The notes beneath the pieces are model-generated. The model did not search any database. It worked only from the letters and a program-made list of their open reading frames with translations, and was not told the origin of the DNA. A stretch of 8,492 nt of DNA from Acinetobacter sp. (lineage in GTDB: Bacteria; Pseudomonadota; Gammaproteobacteria; Pseudomonadales; Moraxellaceae). The stretch spans positions 1-8,492 of the forward strand of contig JASLHF010000086.1 in NCBI GenBank assembly GCA_030152275.1, in the 5' to 3' direction. This document shows, piece after piece, positions 1 through 6,130 of this stretch. How positions within the stretch are numbered: position 1 is the first letter of the stretch; each line of letters opens with the position of its first letter. Position numbers and translations under genes: made by a program.

Positions 1-7
1 AATTGAC

Positions 8-13
8 TATAAT
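8..13 (+). promoter_or_regulatory. -10 box of the infA promoter
   Basis: A perfect TATAAT hexamer lies 34 bases before the infA start codon. That would place transcription start near base 20 with a leader of about 28 nt. The matching -35 box would fall outside the window, so only half of the promoter can be seen. Confidence 0.6.
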
Positions 14-47
14 TTGCGCCTTTCCAATTTATTCATTCAGGTAGGCT

Positions 48-269
48 ATGGCCAATAAAGAGGAACTCATCGAGTTCGAAGGCGTTGTCACCGAGACGCT
101 TCCTAATACTATGTTCCGTGTACGTTTAGAAAACGGTCATGAAGTGATTGCTCACATCTCTGGTAAAATGCGTAAACACTATATCCGCATTTTGACTGGC
201 GACAGTGTTAAAGTTGAAATGACTCCTTACGATTTAACTAAGGGCCGTATCACTTACCGTGCGCGCTAA
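48..269 (+). CDS. infA: Translation initiation factor IF-1
   Basis: The 73-residue protein is IF-1, the small cytoplasmic factor that binds the A site of the 30S ribosomal subunit and works with IF-2 and IF-3 during initiation. The length and almost every position fit the family: an acidic start (KEELIEFEG), the OB/S1-fold core (FRVRLENGHEVIAHISGKMR, residues 23-42), then IRILTGDSVKVEMTPYDLTKGRI and a basic end. The start is fixed by the family's MANKEE-type N terminus. The Shine-Dalgarno is weak (AGG-like, bases 38-45). The gene appears to be monocistronic: it has its own -10 box and a strong terminator 15 bases after the stop codon. The identification is very secure. Confidence 0.98.
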   Translation: MANKEELIEFEGVVTETLPNTMFRVRLENGHEVIAHISGKMRKHYIRILTGDSVKVEMTPYDLTKGRITYRAR

Positions 270-284
270 GTTTTAGCAGAAGCG

Positions 285-313
285 AAAAAGCCACAGCAGA
301 TGTGGCTTTTTTT
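285..313 (+). terminator. Intrinsic terminator of infA
   Basis: The segment AAAAAGCCACA (285-295) is perfectly complementary to TGTGGCTTTTT (301-311) across the five-base loop GCAGA. The T-run extends to base 313. It begins 15 bases after the infA stop codon. The A-tract on the left arm would also let it act weakly on leftward transcripts arriving from the LprI-like gene. Confidence 0.9.
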
Positions 314-531
314 ATATCTAGATTTCAAATAATCATGAAATTCAACAATATAAAGGCCTTATTTTTTTGATAATCCGGTTCATTATTCGACCCTTGCCGT
401 AGCGATGAATGAACTTATGCATGTATAAATCCTAGCTCGCGCTAAGTGCTGAAAAACGGAAAACTGGTCTCAGCAACAGCCATCAGTCCTGCAAAGGTTC
501 GCCCTGAGCAGCGTGTATAAACCGCTCCAAA
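314..531. other. Intergenic spacer with one imperfect inverted repeat
   Basis: About 218 bases between the infA terminator and the 3' end of the leftward LprI-like gene. No plausible coding frame or RNA gene was recognised. The only structure seen is an imperfect inverted repeat: GTTCATTATTCG (378-389) pairs with CGATGAATGAAC (403-414) at 10 of 12 positions around a 13-base loop. It is not followed by a T-run on either strand, so it is not an obvious terminator. Confidence 0.5.
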
Positions 532-894
532 TCAGTTCAGCATATTAGTTTTACACCCTATAGCTGTACATTCTCGCAGACGCTCACGCAGCCAGTTATT
601 GCGCTCCTGTGTCGTACTGAGCCGGCATTGCACATCTATTCCTGTTGCTGTGGTGCATTGTTCATCGCGCTCATGAATCCAAGCTAGCTGTGATTTTTTT
701 AGAATTTTTTTCTGGCGGTCTGACAGCTTAGCCCGAAGTGACTGATAATTTTTATTCAGTTCAGCATCTGCGCTGGCATACAGTTTATTGATGCAATACA
801 CATCATCATAAGTGTTTCTGGCCTGTTCGCAATTATCTGCAAATGCTGTACCTGCCGTCAAAACACTGCTCAGCAGCAAAACGGTTTTTTTCAT
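532..894 (-). CDS. Secreted LprI/DUF1311-like protein, six cysteines
   Basis: The 120-residue protein starts with a clean Sec signal peptide (MKKTVLLLSSVLTAGTAFA) with likely cleavage after AFA, residues 17-19. The mature part resembles the DUF1311 family, which includes LprI, a lysozyme-inhibitor-type protein. Typical marks are a Cys-rich N-terminal motif (C22, C34), ADAELNKNYQSLRAKL (43-57), QLAWIHERDEQC (69-80) and later cysteines C90, C109 and C114. Six cysteines could form three periplasmic disulfides. The frame stays open 41 codons further upstream, but the start at 894 is chosen because an AGGA ribosome site (903-906) sits eight bases before it and the signal peptide begins exactly there. 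Location is periplasm or outside. Lysozyme inhibition is known only for some relatives and is not shown here. The gene stands alone, back to back with a rightward lipoprotein gene. Confidence 0.85.
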   Translation of the reverse strand: MKKTVLLLSSVLTAGTAFADNCEQARNTYDDVYCINKLYASADAELNKNYQSLRAKLSDRQKKILKKSQLAWIHERDEQCTTATGIDVQCRLSTTQERNNWLRERLRECTAIGCKTNMLN

Positions 895-902
895 TTTATC
901 GA

Positions 903-906
903 TCCT
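903..906 (-). promoter_or_regulatory. Ribosome binding site that fixes the LprI-like start
   Basis: AGGA on the minus strand, eight bases before the ATG at 894. The longer open frame starting at 1017 would add 41 unrelated residues in front of a normal signal peptide and is therefore rejected. Confidence 0.65.
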
Positions 907-924
907 GTTTTTGTATTTTGCAAG

Positions 925-944
925 CCTGCCTAAAATCAGGCAGG
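925..944. repeat. Perfect 7-bp hairpin in the leader of the LprI-like gene
   Basis: CCTGCCT (925-931) and AGGCAGG (938-944) are exact reverse complements around a six-base loop. The hairpin lies about 30 bases before the start codon of the leftward LprI-like gene. It has no T-run on the minus strand, so it could be an operator or a 5'-UTR structure rather than a terminator. A second small palindrome, CGCAC-T-GTGCG, is at 969-979. Confidence 0.5.
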
Positions 945-1179
945 TACATTTTAAATATTCTAAGCGACCGCACTGTGCGAAAAATAGACTTTTTGTGCGC
1001 CGCTGTTCATTGTGCATATGTCAGATTAACAGCACCTTGCCAAAACCCTGCTTGCCCTGAATACTGCCGCCTAAATGCATCAAAAGTTCTGGCTATTTAA
1101 AGCATCTGCCGTGTATCAAATCACAACACTAAAGCACGCAAGTTATGCCTAAACTGAATTTATTTGCTGGAGCAGTCAA

Positions 1180-1596
1180 ATGAAACTTCAGTTATCTTTT
1201 TTCCGCTCGGGTTTGTTATTGGCGTTCATTTCCGGGCTGTATGCATGCGCTTCCAGCCCCGTTAACGATGCGCAGCAGCGAGAGGCATACCTGCAGCAGT
1301 TTATAGGCTTAAGCAGCGGGCAAATCCGCAACGAGCTAGATTTAAGACGCATCGGCTATCGGCAGCTCGGCCCTCCGGTTCAAAGCCGCAACATGCTGAC
1401 CTATAGCGCAGCCCGCACCATCAGCATTCCAGTACCAATGGCGCAAAATCCTGCGATGGGTATGGGTGCAGGTAGCGCTGTACCTATCCCCAGCCCTGCT
1501 GTTTCGGGTTATGACGTTAATCTGGCCTGCCATATCAGCTTTCAGCTGACCGGCGATATTGCGCAGTCTGTGCGCTTAAGCGGCCATACCTGCTAA
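1180..1596 (+). CDS. Small lipoprotein, possible BamE/SmpA-like fold
   Basis: The 138-residue protein has a type II signal sequence ending in the lipobox LYAC, giving a lipidated Cys at residue 23 and probable outer-membrane anchoring. The mature chain opens with AQQREAYLQQFIGLSSGQIRN, followed by a short segment with GPP at 64-66. This resembles the helix-helix start of BamE/SmpA-type domains, in which FIG.S..Q.. leads into a L..G-P turn. The middle is rich in Pro, Met, Gly and Ala (residues 83-108) and looks flexible. The end carries C117 and a C-terminal C138 (CHISFQL...SGHTC), a pair that could form a disulfide. GGAG at 1169-1172 lies seven bases before the ATG. I do not recognise a named gene. 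The BamE-like fold is inference from pattern only. The gene is followed by a terminator and is not co-directional with any neighbour. Confidence 0.75.
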   Translation: MKLQLSFFRSGLLLAFISGLYACASSPVNDAQQREAYLQQFIGLSSGQIRNELDLRRIGYRQLGPPVQSRNMLTYSAARTISIPVPMAQNPAMGMGAGSAVPIPSPAVSGYDVNLACHISFQLTGDIAQSVRLSGHTC

Positions 1597-1633
1597 GCAC
1601 TCAGCAATAACGATACTGAGTTAAATAGCACAT

Positions 1634-1666
1634 AAAAAAACGCAGCCACTAAAGCTGCGTTTTTTT
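1634..1666. terminator. Bidirectional terminator between lipoprotein gene and leuB
   Basis: A seven-A run plus CGCAGC (1634-1646) is perfectly complementary to GCTGCG plus a seven-T run (1654-1666), giving a 13-bp stem with the loop CACTAAA. It is symmetrical, so it can stop the rightward lipoprotein transcript (stop codon at 1596) and the leftward leu transcript (leuB ends at 1740). Confidence 0.88.
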
Positions 1667-1739
1667 CCGGCTGGCGCTTTTAGAATCGCTAATCACACGG
1701 TTGTGTTAACTCATCAAGCTGCTTAGTGGCACTGTCCGC

Positions 1740-2819
1740 TTAACCTAAAGCTGCGACAACGGCTTGGCCCATTTCAACTGTGCCGACTTTGTTCATGCCT
1801 TCAGACATAATATCTGCTGTACGTAAACCTTGATCCAGTACATTGCCCACAGCATCTTCAATCGCTTTCGCTGCAGTTTCTTCACGGAAGGTATAGCGCA
1901 GCATCATCGCAACAGAAAGAATCGTCGCCAATGGGTTCGCCAAGTTCTGACCTGCGATATCTGGAGCAGAACCATGGCAAGGCTCGTACATGCCTTTGCC
2001 GTTTTCATCCAGTGACGCAGACGGCAGCATGCCGATTGAACCGGTCAGCATCGCAGCTTCATCAGACAAAATGTCACCAAATAGGTTTGACGTTACAATG
2101 ACATCAAACTGTTTCGGCGCACGTACCAATTGCATAGCTGCGTTGTCTACATACATATGCGACAGATTGATTTCTGGATATTGCGCTTCTTTCATTGCAG
2201 TTACAGTCTGTTTCCACAGTTCTGTCACTTCCAGTACGTTGGCTTTATCTACCGAGCAGACTTTGCCGCCGCGCAGGCCAGCCAATTCAAATGCAACTTT
2301 TGCGATGCGCTTAATTTCAGATTCTGAATAAACGTCAGTGTTGTAACCTTGCTTTTCACCGTTTTCAAGTTCACGGATACCGCGCGGCTGGCCAAAATAG
2401 ATGCCGCCAGTCAATTCACGCACGATCAGGATATCCAGACCAGAAACGATTTCTGGCTTTAAGCTTGATGCATCCGCCAATTGCGGATACAAAATTGCTG
2501 GACGCAAGTTTGCAAACAAGTTCAGTTCACTGCGCAGTTTCAGCAGGCCGCGTTCTGGACGGATTGAACGCTCAATGCTGTCCCATTTTGGACCGCCAAC
2601 TGCACCCAACAGAATTGCATCCGCTTTTTTTGCCTGTTCTGAAGTTACTTCTGGATAAGGTGAACCATGCGCATCAATCGCAGCGCCACCCAACAGCCCC
2701 TGTTCCCAAGTCAAATCCAGATTAAATTTTTCATTGACGCGGGTCAGCACCTGTTCTGCTGCTTTAACAATTTCCGGGCCAATGCCGTCACCAGCTAAAA
2801 TCAAGATTTGTTTTGACAT
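1740..2819 (-). CDS. leuB: 3-isopropylmalate dehydrogenase
   Basis: This 359-residue cytoplasmic enzyme oxidises and decarboxylates 3-isopropylmalate with NAD+, giving the 2-oxoisocaproate precursor of leucine. The isocitrate/isopropylmalate dehydrogenase family marks are complete: the nucleotide-site start GDGIGPE (10-16), substrate arginines R96, R106 and R134, the catalytic pair Y141 and K192, metal-binding aspartates D225, D249 and D253, and the NAD loop HGSAPDIAG (282-290) followed by N..ANP. Length is typical. The start at 2819 is preferred because GGAA lies six bases upstream and the MSKQILILAGDG start matches the family. An ATG at 2831 would add four residues and lacks a ribosome site. 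It is the last gene of the leftward leu cluster, 44 bases after the lipoprotein gene and behind a hairpin that may dampen read-through. The identification is secure. Confidence 0.97.
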   Translation of the reverse strand: MSKQILILAGDGIGPEIVKAAEQVLTRVNEKFNLDLTWEQGLLGGAAIDAHGSPYPEVTSEQAKKADAILLGAVGGPKWDSIERSIRPERGLLKLRSELNLFANLRPAILYPQLADASSLKPEIVSGLDILIVRELTGGIYFGQPRGIRELENGEKQGYNTDVYSESEIKRIAKVAFELAGLRGGKVCSVDKANVLEVTELWKQTVTAMKEAQYPEINLSHMYVDNAAMQLVRAPKQFDVIVTSNLFGDILSDEAAMLTGSIGMLPSASLDENGKGMYEPCHGSAPDIAGQNLANPLATILSVAMMLRYTFREETAAKAIEDAVGNVLDQGLRTADIMSEGMNKVGTVEMGQAVVAALG

Positions 2820-2825
2820 GAAAGA

Positions 2826-2829
2826 TTCC
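2826..2829 (-). promoter_or_regulatory. Ribosome binding site deciding the leuB start
   Basis: GGAA on the minus strand is six bases before the ATG at 2819. The upstream ATG at 2831-2829 overlaps this site, so the two starts could not both use it. Confidence 0.6.
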
Positions 2830-2835
2830 ATTTAT

Positions 2836-2855
2836 AAAACCGGCCAATCGGCCGG
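2836..2855 (-). terminator. Weak terminator-like hairpin just upstream of leuB
   Basis: CCGGCC (2840-2845) and GGCCGG (2850-2855) form a perfect six-bp GC stem with a four-base loop. On the minus strand four T residues follow (2839-2836). It lies eight bases after the stop codon of the upstream lipoprotein gene and about 20 bases before the leuB start. The short T-run suggests partial termination or mRNA end protection, not a full stop. Function is inferred. Confidence 0.5.
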
Positions 2856-2863
2856 AAAGTTTT

Positions 2864-3418
2864 TTACAATTTTTTTTCTACAAACTCGCCCAATCCATTG
2901 AGGACATTGTACGGCTTGCAGAAACGGCGGATAGTTTTCTGATCCTGCATCAAATCGACACATAACGGATCTGGCGCTGACACATTCAGCAAGCTGCCCT
3001 GCTGCTTGACGCGCTGACGGTACATCTTAAACACGTAACGCTGATCGGCATGAAAATGATGAATCACATGCAGGCGTTCTGCTTTATCTTCAGAAATCGG
3101 ATAAAAGCGGATGACCACTTCATGCAGTCCAGGCGGCACCGACAGGTACAGCGCATTGGGATTGCGCAGTGATTCGGTATGCATGCGCAGGATGCCGGAA
3201 TGAACAGCATCACGGTCTAGCCGCTTGCTTTCGGCATCGATAATGCGGATTTGATCGTAGCGTTCAAATTCACAATTTTCTGTTCCTGCGCAATAAACCG
3301 CTGCATTATTTTTCACATTTTGCGCATTTTTAATACGCGATGCATCCATGCTTTGACATGCAGCCAAAGACAAAGCTAAAGCCCCGAGTAAAGCAAATCG
3401 TTCAAAAAGCTTCTTCAT
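2864..3418 (-). CDS. Uncharacterised lipoprotein inside the leu cluster
   Basis: The 184-residue protein begins with a lipoprotein signal sequence ending in LAAC (18-21), so C21 should be lipidated. I do not recognise the family. After a short Asn/Ala-rich stretch the chain carries C43 and C49 (VYCAGTENCEFERYD), then a segment with alternating hydrophobic residues (ALYLSVPPGLHEVVIRFYPI, 89-108) that looks like beta strands with a PPG turn, a His-rich strand (LHVIHHFHADQRYVFKMY, 116-133), and C153 and C167 near the end. Four mature cysteines suggest disulfides in the periplasm. The ATG at 3418 has GGA eight bases upstream; an in-frame TTG at 3439 would add seven residues and break the signal peptide shape. 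It lies between leuD and leuB on the same strand (104 and 44 bases away), so it is probably co-transcribed. No obvious role in leucine synthesis follows from the sequence. Confidence 0.85.
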   Translation of the reverse strand: MKKLFERFALLGALALSLAACQSMDASRIKNAQNVKNNAAVYCAGTENCEFERYDQIRIIDAESKRLDRDAVHSGILRMHTESLRNPNALYLSVPPGLHEVVIRFYPISEDKAERLHVIHHFHADQRYVFKMYRQRVKQQGSLLNVSAPDPLCVDLMQDQKTIRRFCKPYNVLNGLGEFVEKKL

Positions 3419-3522
3419 GACTCGAATCCAACCTGACAAAAACTGGCAATATTTGACTATAATTATGCAGTGATATTAACAAGTCTTAGGCAGCGTGACT
3501 ATAGCTTTGCGGACGTTTTCAG

Positions 3523-4173
3523 TTAGGCTTTTAAGTCAGCAAATACCCAAGGTCGCGCCTGTTTGGTTTGTTCTTCATAGGCGCGAATATCATCCGCTGC
3601 CTGTAAAGTTAAACCAATATCATCCAAACCGTTTAATAAGCAATGCTTACGGAATGGATCGACTTCAAACTTAAAGCTTTCACCTGTTGGCGTACGCACT
3701 TCTTGCGCATCCAAATCAATGGTCAACTGATAGCCTTCAGTGGCCGCGCATTCTTTAAATAGCTGATCAACAATTTCTTCAGACAAGATCACCGGCAACA
3801 TGCCGTTTTTGAAGCTGTTATTGAAGAAAATGTCCGCATAACTGGGTGCAATCACAGTACGGAAACCGTATTCATTCAATGCCCAAGGCGCATGTTCACG
3901 GCTTGAACCGCAGCCGAAATTCGCACGCGACAGCAAAATGCTAGCGCCTTGATAACGGTCTTGGTTCAAAACGAAGTCCGGATTTTTTGGACGTTTGGAA
4001 ATGTCTTGGCCCAAATAGCCTTCATCTAAATAGCGCAGTTCATCAAATAAGTTGTCGCCAAAACCAGTGCGTTTGATTGATTTCAAAAACTGTTTTGGAA
4101 TAATTAAATCTGTATCGACATTGGCACGGTCTAATGGTGCAACGATACCTTGTTCAACGGTATATTTTTTCAT
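3523..4173 (-). CDS. leuD: 3-isopropylmalate dehydratase, small subunit
   Basis: LeuD is the small swivel-domain subunit of isopropylmalate isomerase. With LeuC it converts 2-isopropylmalate to 3-isopropylmalate through a dehydrated intermediate in the cytoplasm. The 216-residue chain is a little longer than the roughly 200 residues of the E. coli protein. Clear marks are NVDTDLIIPKQFLK (18-31), the substrate-recognition segment NFGCGSSREHAPWAL (85-99) and YADIFFNNSFKNGMLPV (112-128). The MKKYTVEQG start is normal; the ribosome site is weak (GAG about eight bases upstream). A palindromic repeat fills most of the 99-base gap to leuC. The order leuC-leuD is the usual one, and both subunits are needed for activity. 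The identification is secure. Confidence 0.97.
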   Translation of the reverse strand: MKKYTVEQGIVAPLDRANVDTDLIIPKQFLKSIKRTGFGDNLFDELRYLDEGYLGQDISKRPKNPDFVLNQDRYQGASILLSRANFGCGSSREHAPWALNEYGFRTVIAPSYADIFFNNSFKNGMLPVILSEEIVDQLFKECAATEGYQLTIDLDAQEVRTPTGESFKFEVDPFRKHCLLNGLDDIGLTLQAADDIRAYEEQTKQARPWVFADLKA

Positions 4174-4197
4174 GTTTATATCTCACTGAATCCGTGA

Positions 4198-4266
4198 CCT
4201 CTCCCTAACCCTCTCCTAAAATAAGAGGGAACTCCTTCTCCCTTTGGGAGAAGGTCGGGATGAGGG
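4198..4266. repeat. Palindromic intergenic repeat between leuC and leuD
   Basis: This 69-base element is full of pyrimidine/purine inverted repeats. CCTTCTCCC (4234-4242) pairs perfectly with GGGAGAAGG (4246-4254) over a three-base loop. CCCTCT (4209-4214) pairs with AGAGGG (4224-4229). The outer arms (4198-4210 and 4253-4266) are also partly complementary, with bulges, so the whole can fold as a two-hairpin cruciform. It begins six bases after the leuC stop codon. From memory, similar CCCTCTCC/GGAGAAGG-type palindromes recur in many proteobacterial genomes as REP- or MITE-like elements. Copy number cannot be judged from one window. Confidence 0.7.
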
Positions 4267-4272
4267 CTTAAA

Positions 4273-5706
4273 CTAGAACGTACGTACATCTACAAAGTGA
4301 CCTGCAATTGCGGCTGCTGCTGCCATTGCTGGACTGACTAAATGCGTACGGCCGCCGTTGCCTTGACGGCCTTCAAAGTTACGGTTTGATGTCGATGCAC
4401 AATGCTCACCCGGCTGCAATTTATCGGCATTCATTGCCAAGCACATTGAGCAGCCCGGTTCACGCCATTCAAAACCGGCTTCAATTAAGATTTTGTCCAA
4501 GCCTTCTGCTTCCGCTTGCGCTTTCACTAAGCCAGAACCCGGAACCACCATCGCTTGTTTAATGGTGCTTGCCACTTTTTTGCCTTTGGCAATTTCAGCT
4601 GCTGCACGGATATCTTCAATACGCGAGTTGGTGCAAGAGCCGATAAATACGCGATCCAATTGGATATCTGCCAAAGCTTGACCTGCCGTTAAGCCCATAT
4701 ATTCATAGGCGCGAGTCCAGCCACTGCGCTGTACATCGTCTTTGGCCTGTTCTAAAGTCGGCACCGCTTGAGAAACAGGAATCACCATCTCAGGAGATGT
4801 TCCCCAAGACACTTGCGGCTCAATTTCTTCACCTTGCAATACAACCACAGTGTCGAAGTGCGCGGCATCATCAGAATGCAAAGTATTCCAGTACGCTACA
4901 GCAGCATCCCATTGCTCGCCTTGCGGCGCATACGGACGGCCTTTCACATATTCAATAGTTTTGTCGTCGACAGCGACCATACCCACGCGCGCGCCGCCTT
5001 CAATCGCCATGTTGCACACCGTCATACGGCCTTCAATCGACATATCACGGAATACTTGGCCGCCAAATTCGATGGCGTGACCTGTACCGCCCGCAGTACC
5101 GATTTTACCGATGATGGCTAAAACCACGTCTTTTGGCGTTACGCCTTGACCTAATTTGCCGTCAACACGCACCAGCATGTTTTTCATTTTCTTTTGGACT
5201 AAGCACTGAGTTGCCAACACATGTTCAACTTCTGATGTACCGATACCATGCGCCAAACAGCCAAAAGCGCCATGGGTTGCGGTATGTGAGTCACCACAAA
5301 CCACGGTCATGCCCGGCAAAGTTAAGCCTTGCTCAGGCCCAACCACGTGTGCAATCCCTTGACGCACATCATTAATGTCAAATTGAACGACATTAAAGGT
5401 TTTGCAGTTGTCATCTAAGGTTTGCACCTGAATGCGTGAAGTATCATCTTCAATACCGGCAATGCCTTCAGAACGCTCTTTTTTTGAGGTTGGCACGTTA
5501 TGATCCGGTGTTGCTACGTTCGCGCTTAAACGCCAAGGCTGGCGGCCGGCCAGCTGCAAGCCTTCAAAGGCCTGCGGTGAAGTCACTTCATGCAACAAAT
5601 GACGGTCGATATACAGCAATGAAGAGCCATCATCTCGTTGTTTTACTAGATGGTCATCCCACAATTTGTCATACAATGTTTTTGCTTTTTGGGTTTCGCC
5701 TGCCAT
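4273..5706 (-). CDS. leuC: 3-isopropylmalate dehydratase, large subunit
   Basis: LeuC is the aconitase-family catalytic subunit of isopropylmalate isomerase and binds a [4Fe-4S] cluster. The 477-residue chain has the normal length. The three cluster ligands are visible: C358 in GSCTN, and C419 and C422 in PGCSMC. Other family marks are TPDHNVP (66-72), GDSHTATHGAFGCLAHGIGTSEVE (138-161), GGTGHAIEF (206-214) and the end motif TSNRNFEGRQGNGGRTHLVSP (439-459). The start at 5706 is chosen because GGAG stands nine bases upstream. A GTG at 5721 would add five residues but has no ribosome site. This is the first gene of the leftward leu cluster, with its own candidate promoter. As an iron-sulfur enzyme its activity depends on iron supply. 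The identification is secure. Confidence 0.97.
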   Translation of the reverse strand: MAGETQKAKTLYDKLWDDHLVKQRDDGSSLLYIDRHLLHEVTSPQAFEGLQLAGRQPWRLSANVATPDHNVPTSKKERSEGIAGIEDDTSRIQVQTLDDNCKTFNVVQFDINDVRQGIAHVVGPEQGLTLPGMTVVCGDSHTATHGAFGCLAHGIGTSEVEHVLATQCLVQKKMKNMLVRVDGKLGQGVTPKDVVLAIIGKIGTAGGTGHAIEFGGQVFRDMSIEGRMTVCNMAIEGGARVGMVAVDDKTIEYVKGRPYAPQGEQWDAAVAYWNTLHSDDAAHFDTVVVLQGEEIEPQVSWGTSPEMVIPVSQAVPTLEQAKDDVQRSGWTRAYEYMGLTAGQALADIQLDRVFIGSCTNSRIEDIRAAAEIAKGKKVASTIKQAMVVPGSGLVKAQAEAEGLDKILIEAGFEWREPGCSMCLAMNADKLQPGEHCASTSNRNFEGRQGNGGRTHLVSPAMAAAAAIAGHFVDVRTF

Positions 5707-5715
5707 GTCGATTTG

Positions 5716-5719
5716 CTCC
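5716..5719 (-). promoter_or_regulatory. Ribosome binding site deciding the leuC start
   Basis: GGAG on the minus strand, nine bases before the ATG at 5706. It lies within the first codons of the longer GTG-initiated frame, which argues against that start. Confidence 0.6.
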
Positions 5720-5750
5720 ACTGGACTGGGTAAATTCTTTCGTTAAATTG

Positions 5751-5779
5751 ATTATAACCACGTATTCACATAAATCTAA
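5751..5779 (-). promoter_or_regulatory. Candidate leuC promoter
   Basis: On the minus strand a perfect TATAAT (-10) occupies 5756-5751. Exactly 17 bases further upstream is a poor -35, TTAGAT (5779-5774). Transcription would start near 5744, giving a leader of about 38 nt. That is too short for a leader peptide with Leu codons and an attenuator. The weak -35 suggests dependence on an activator; this is inference. Confidence 0.55.
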
Positions 5780-6130
5780 TTTATCATTTTTATTAGTTTA
5801 AAAACTTTTAGTAATTTAAAAGAAATCATGCTTTCTGATGATTTGCCTCACCGCTTCCAGCACTTTTGTACGGACTAAAAACCAGATCAGGTGTGCTCTT
5901 TAGGTCATTTTAAAGTGTTAAAAAACAGATGCTGGCACAACTTTTTAAAGTTTTTTTCACGCTATTGTGCCTGCACAATGCAGCGCCAATATGACACGCC
6001 TGCAGATTTCATTCAAAACGCGGCATAGCAGAATAAATCTAATGGATGTCACCAGCGGCTTAACAAAAAGCACATGCCTAAAAATCTAAAAAACCGATTA
6101 CATTTTTCTGATAATTCATTTAGACATTTT
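5780..6130. other. AT-rich intergenic stretch with several palindromes
   Basis: About 350 bases upstream of both leuC and the DUF2061 gene. No convincing coding frame was seen. Visible structure: AAATCAT/ATGATTT (5823-5829 with 5838-5844, loop of eight); AACTTT/AAAGTT (5939-5944 with 5947-5952) followed by T residues; and ATTGTGC/GCACAAT (5964-5970 with 5973-5979, two-base centre). These could be operators or part of a small RNA, but no matching promoter-terminator pair is clear enough to call an RNA gene. Confidence 0.4.

Noticed and set aside
895..1017. Upstream extension of the LprI-like gene by 41 codons
   Set aside because: The added residues are Arg/Cys-rich and unrelated to the family. 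A proper signal peptide and an AGGA site mark the start at 894.
812..1100. Rightward open frames across the LprI-like start region
   Set aside because: They overlap the real leftward gene and its leader, lack ribosome sites and have no family resemblance.
2401..2725. Rightward open frames inside leuB
   Set aside because: They are shadows of the strongly supported leuB frame on the other strand, with low-complexity unlikely proteins.
4198..4266. CRISPR-like or tandem repeat array
   Set aside because: There is one palindromic element only, with no regularly spaced direct repeats. It is better described as a REP/MITE-like unit.
4768..5801. Several rightward open frames opposite leuC
   Set aside because: leuC is complete with all cluster cysteines. 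The opposite frames are His/Arg/Cys-rich shadows without starts or ribosome sites of quality.
5940..5959. AACTTT-TT-AAAGTT followed by T residues as a small-RNA terminator
   Set aside because: The stem is short and almost entirely A-T, so it would be too unstable. No matching promoter or RNA body was identified.
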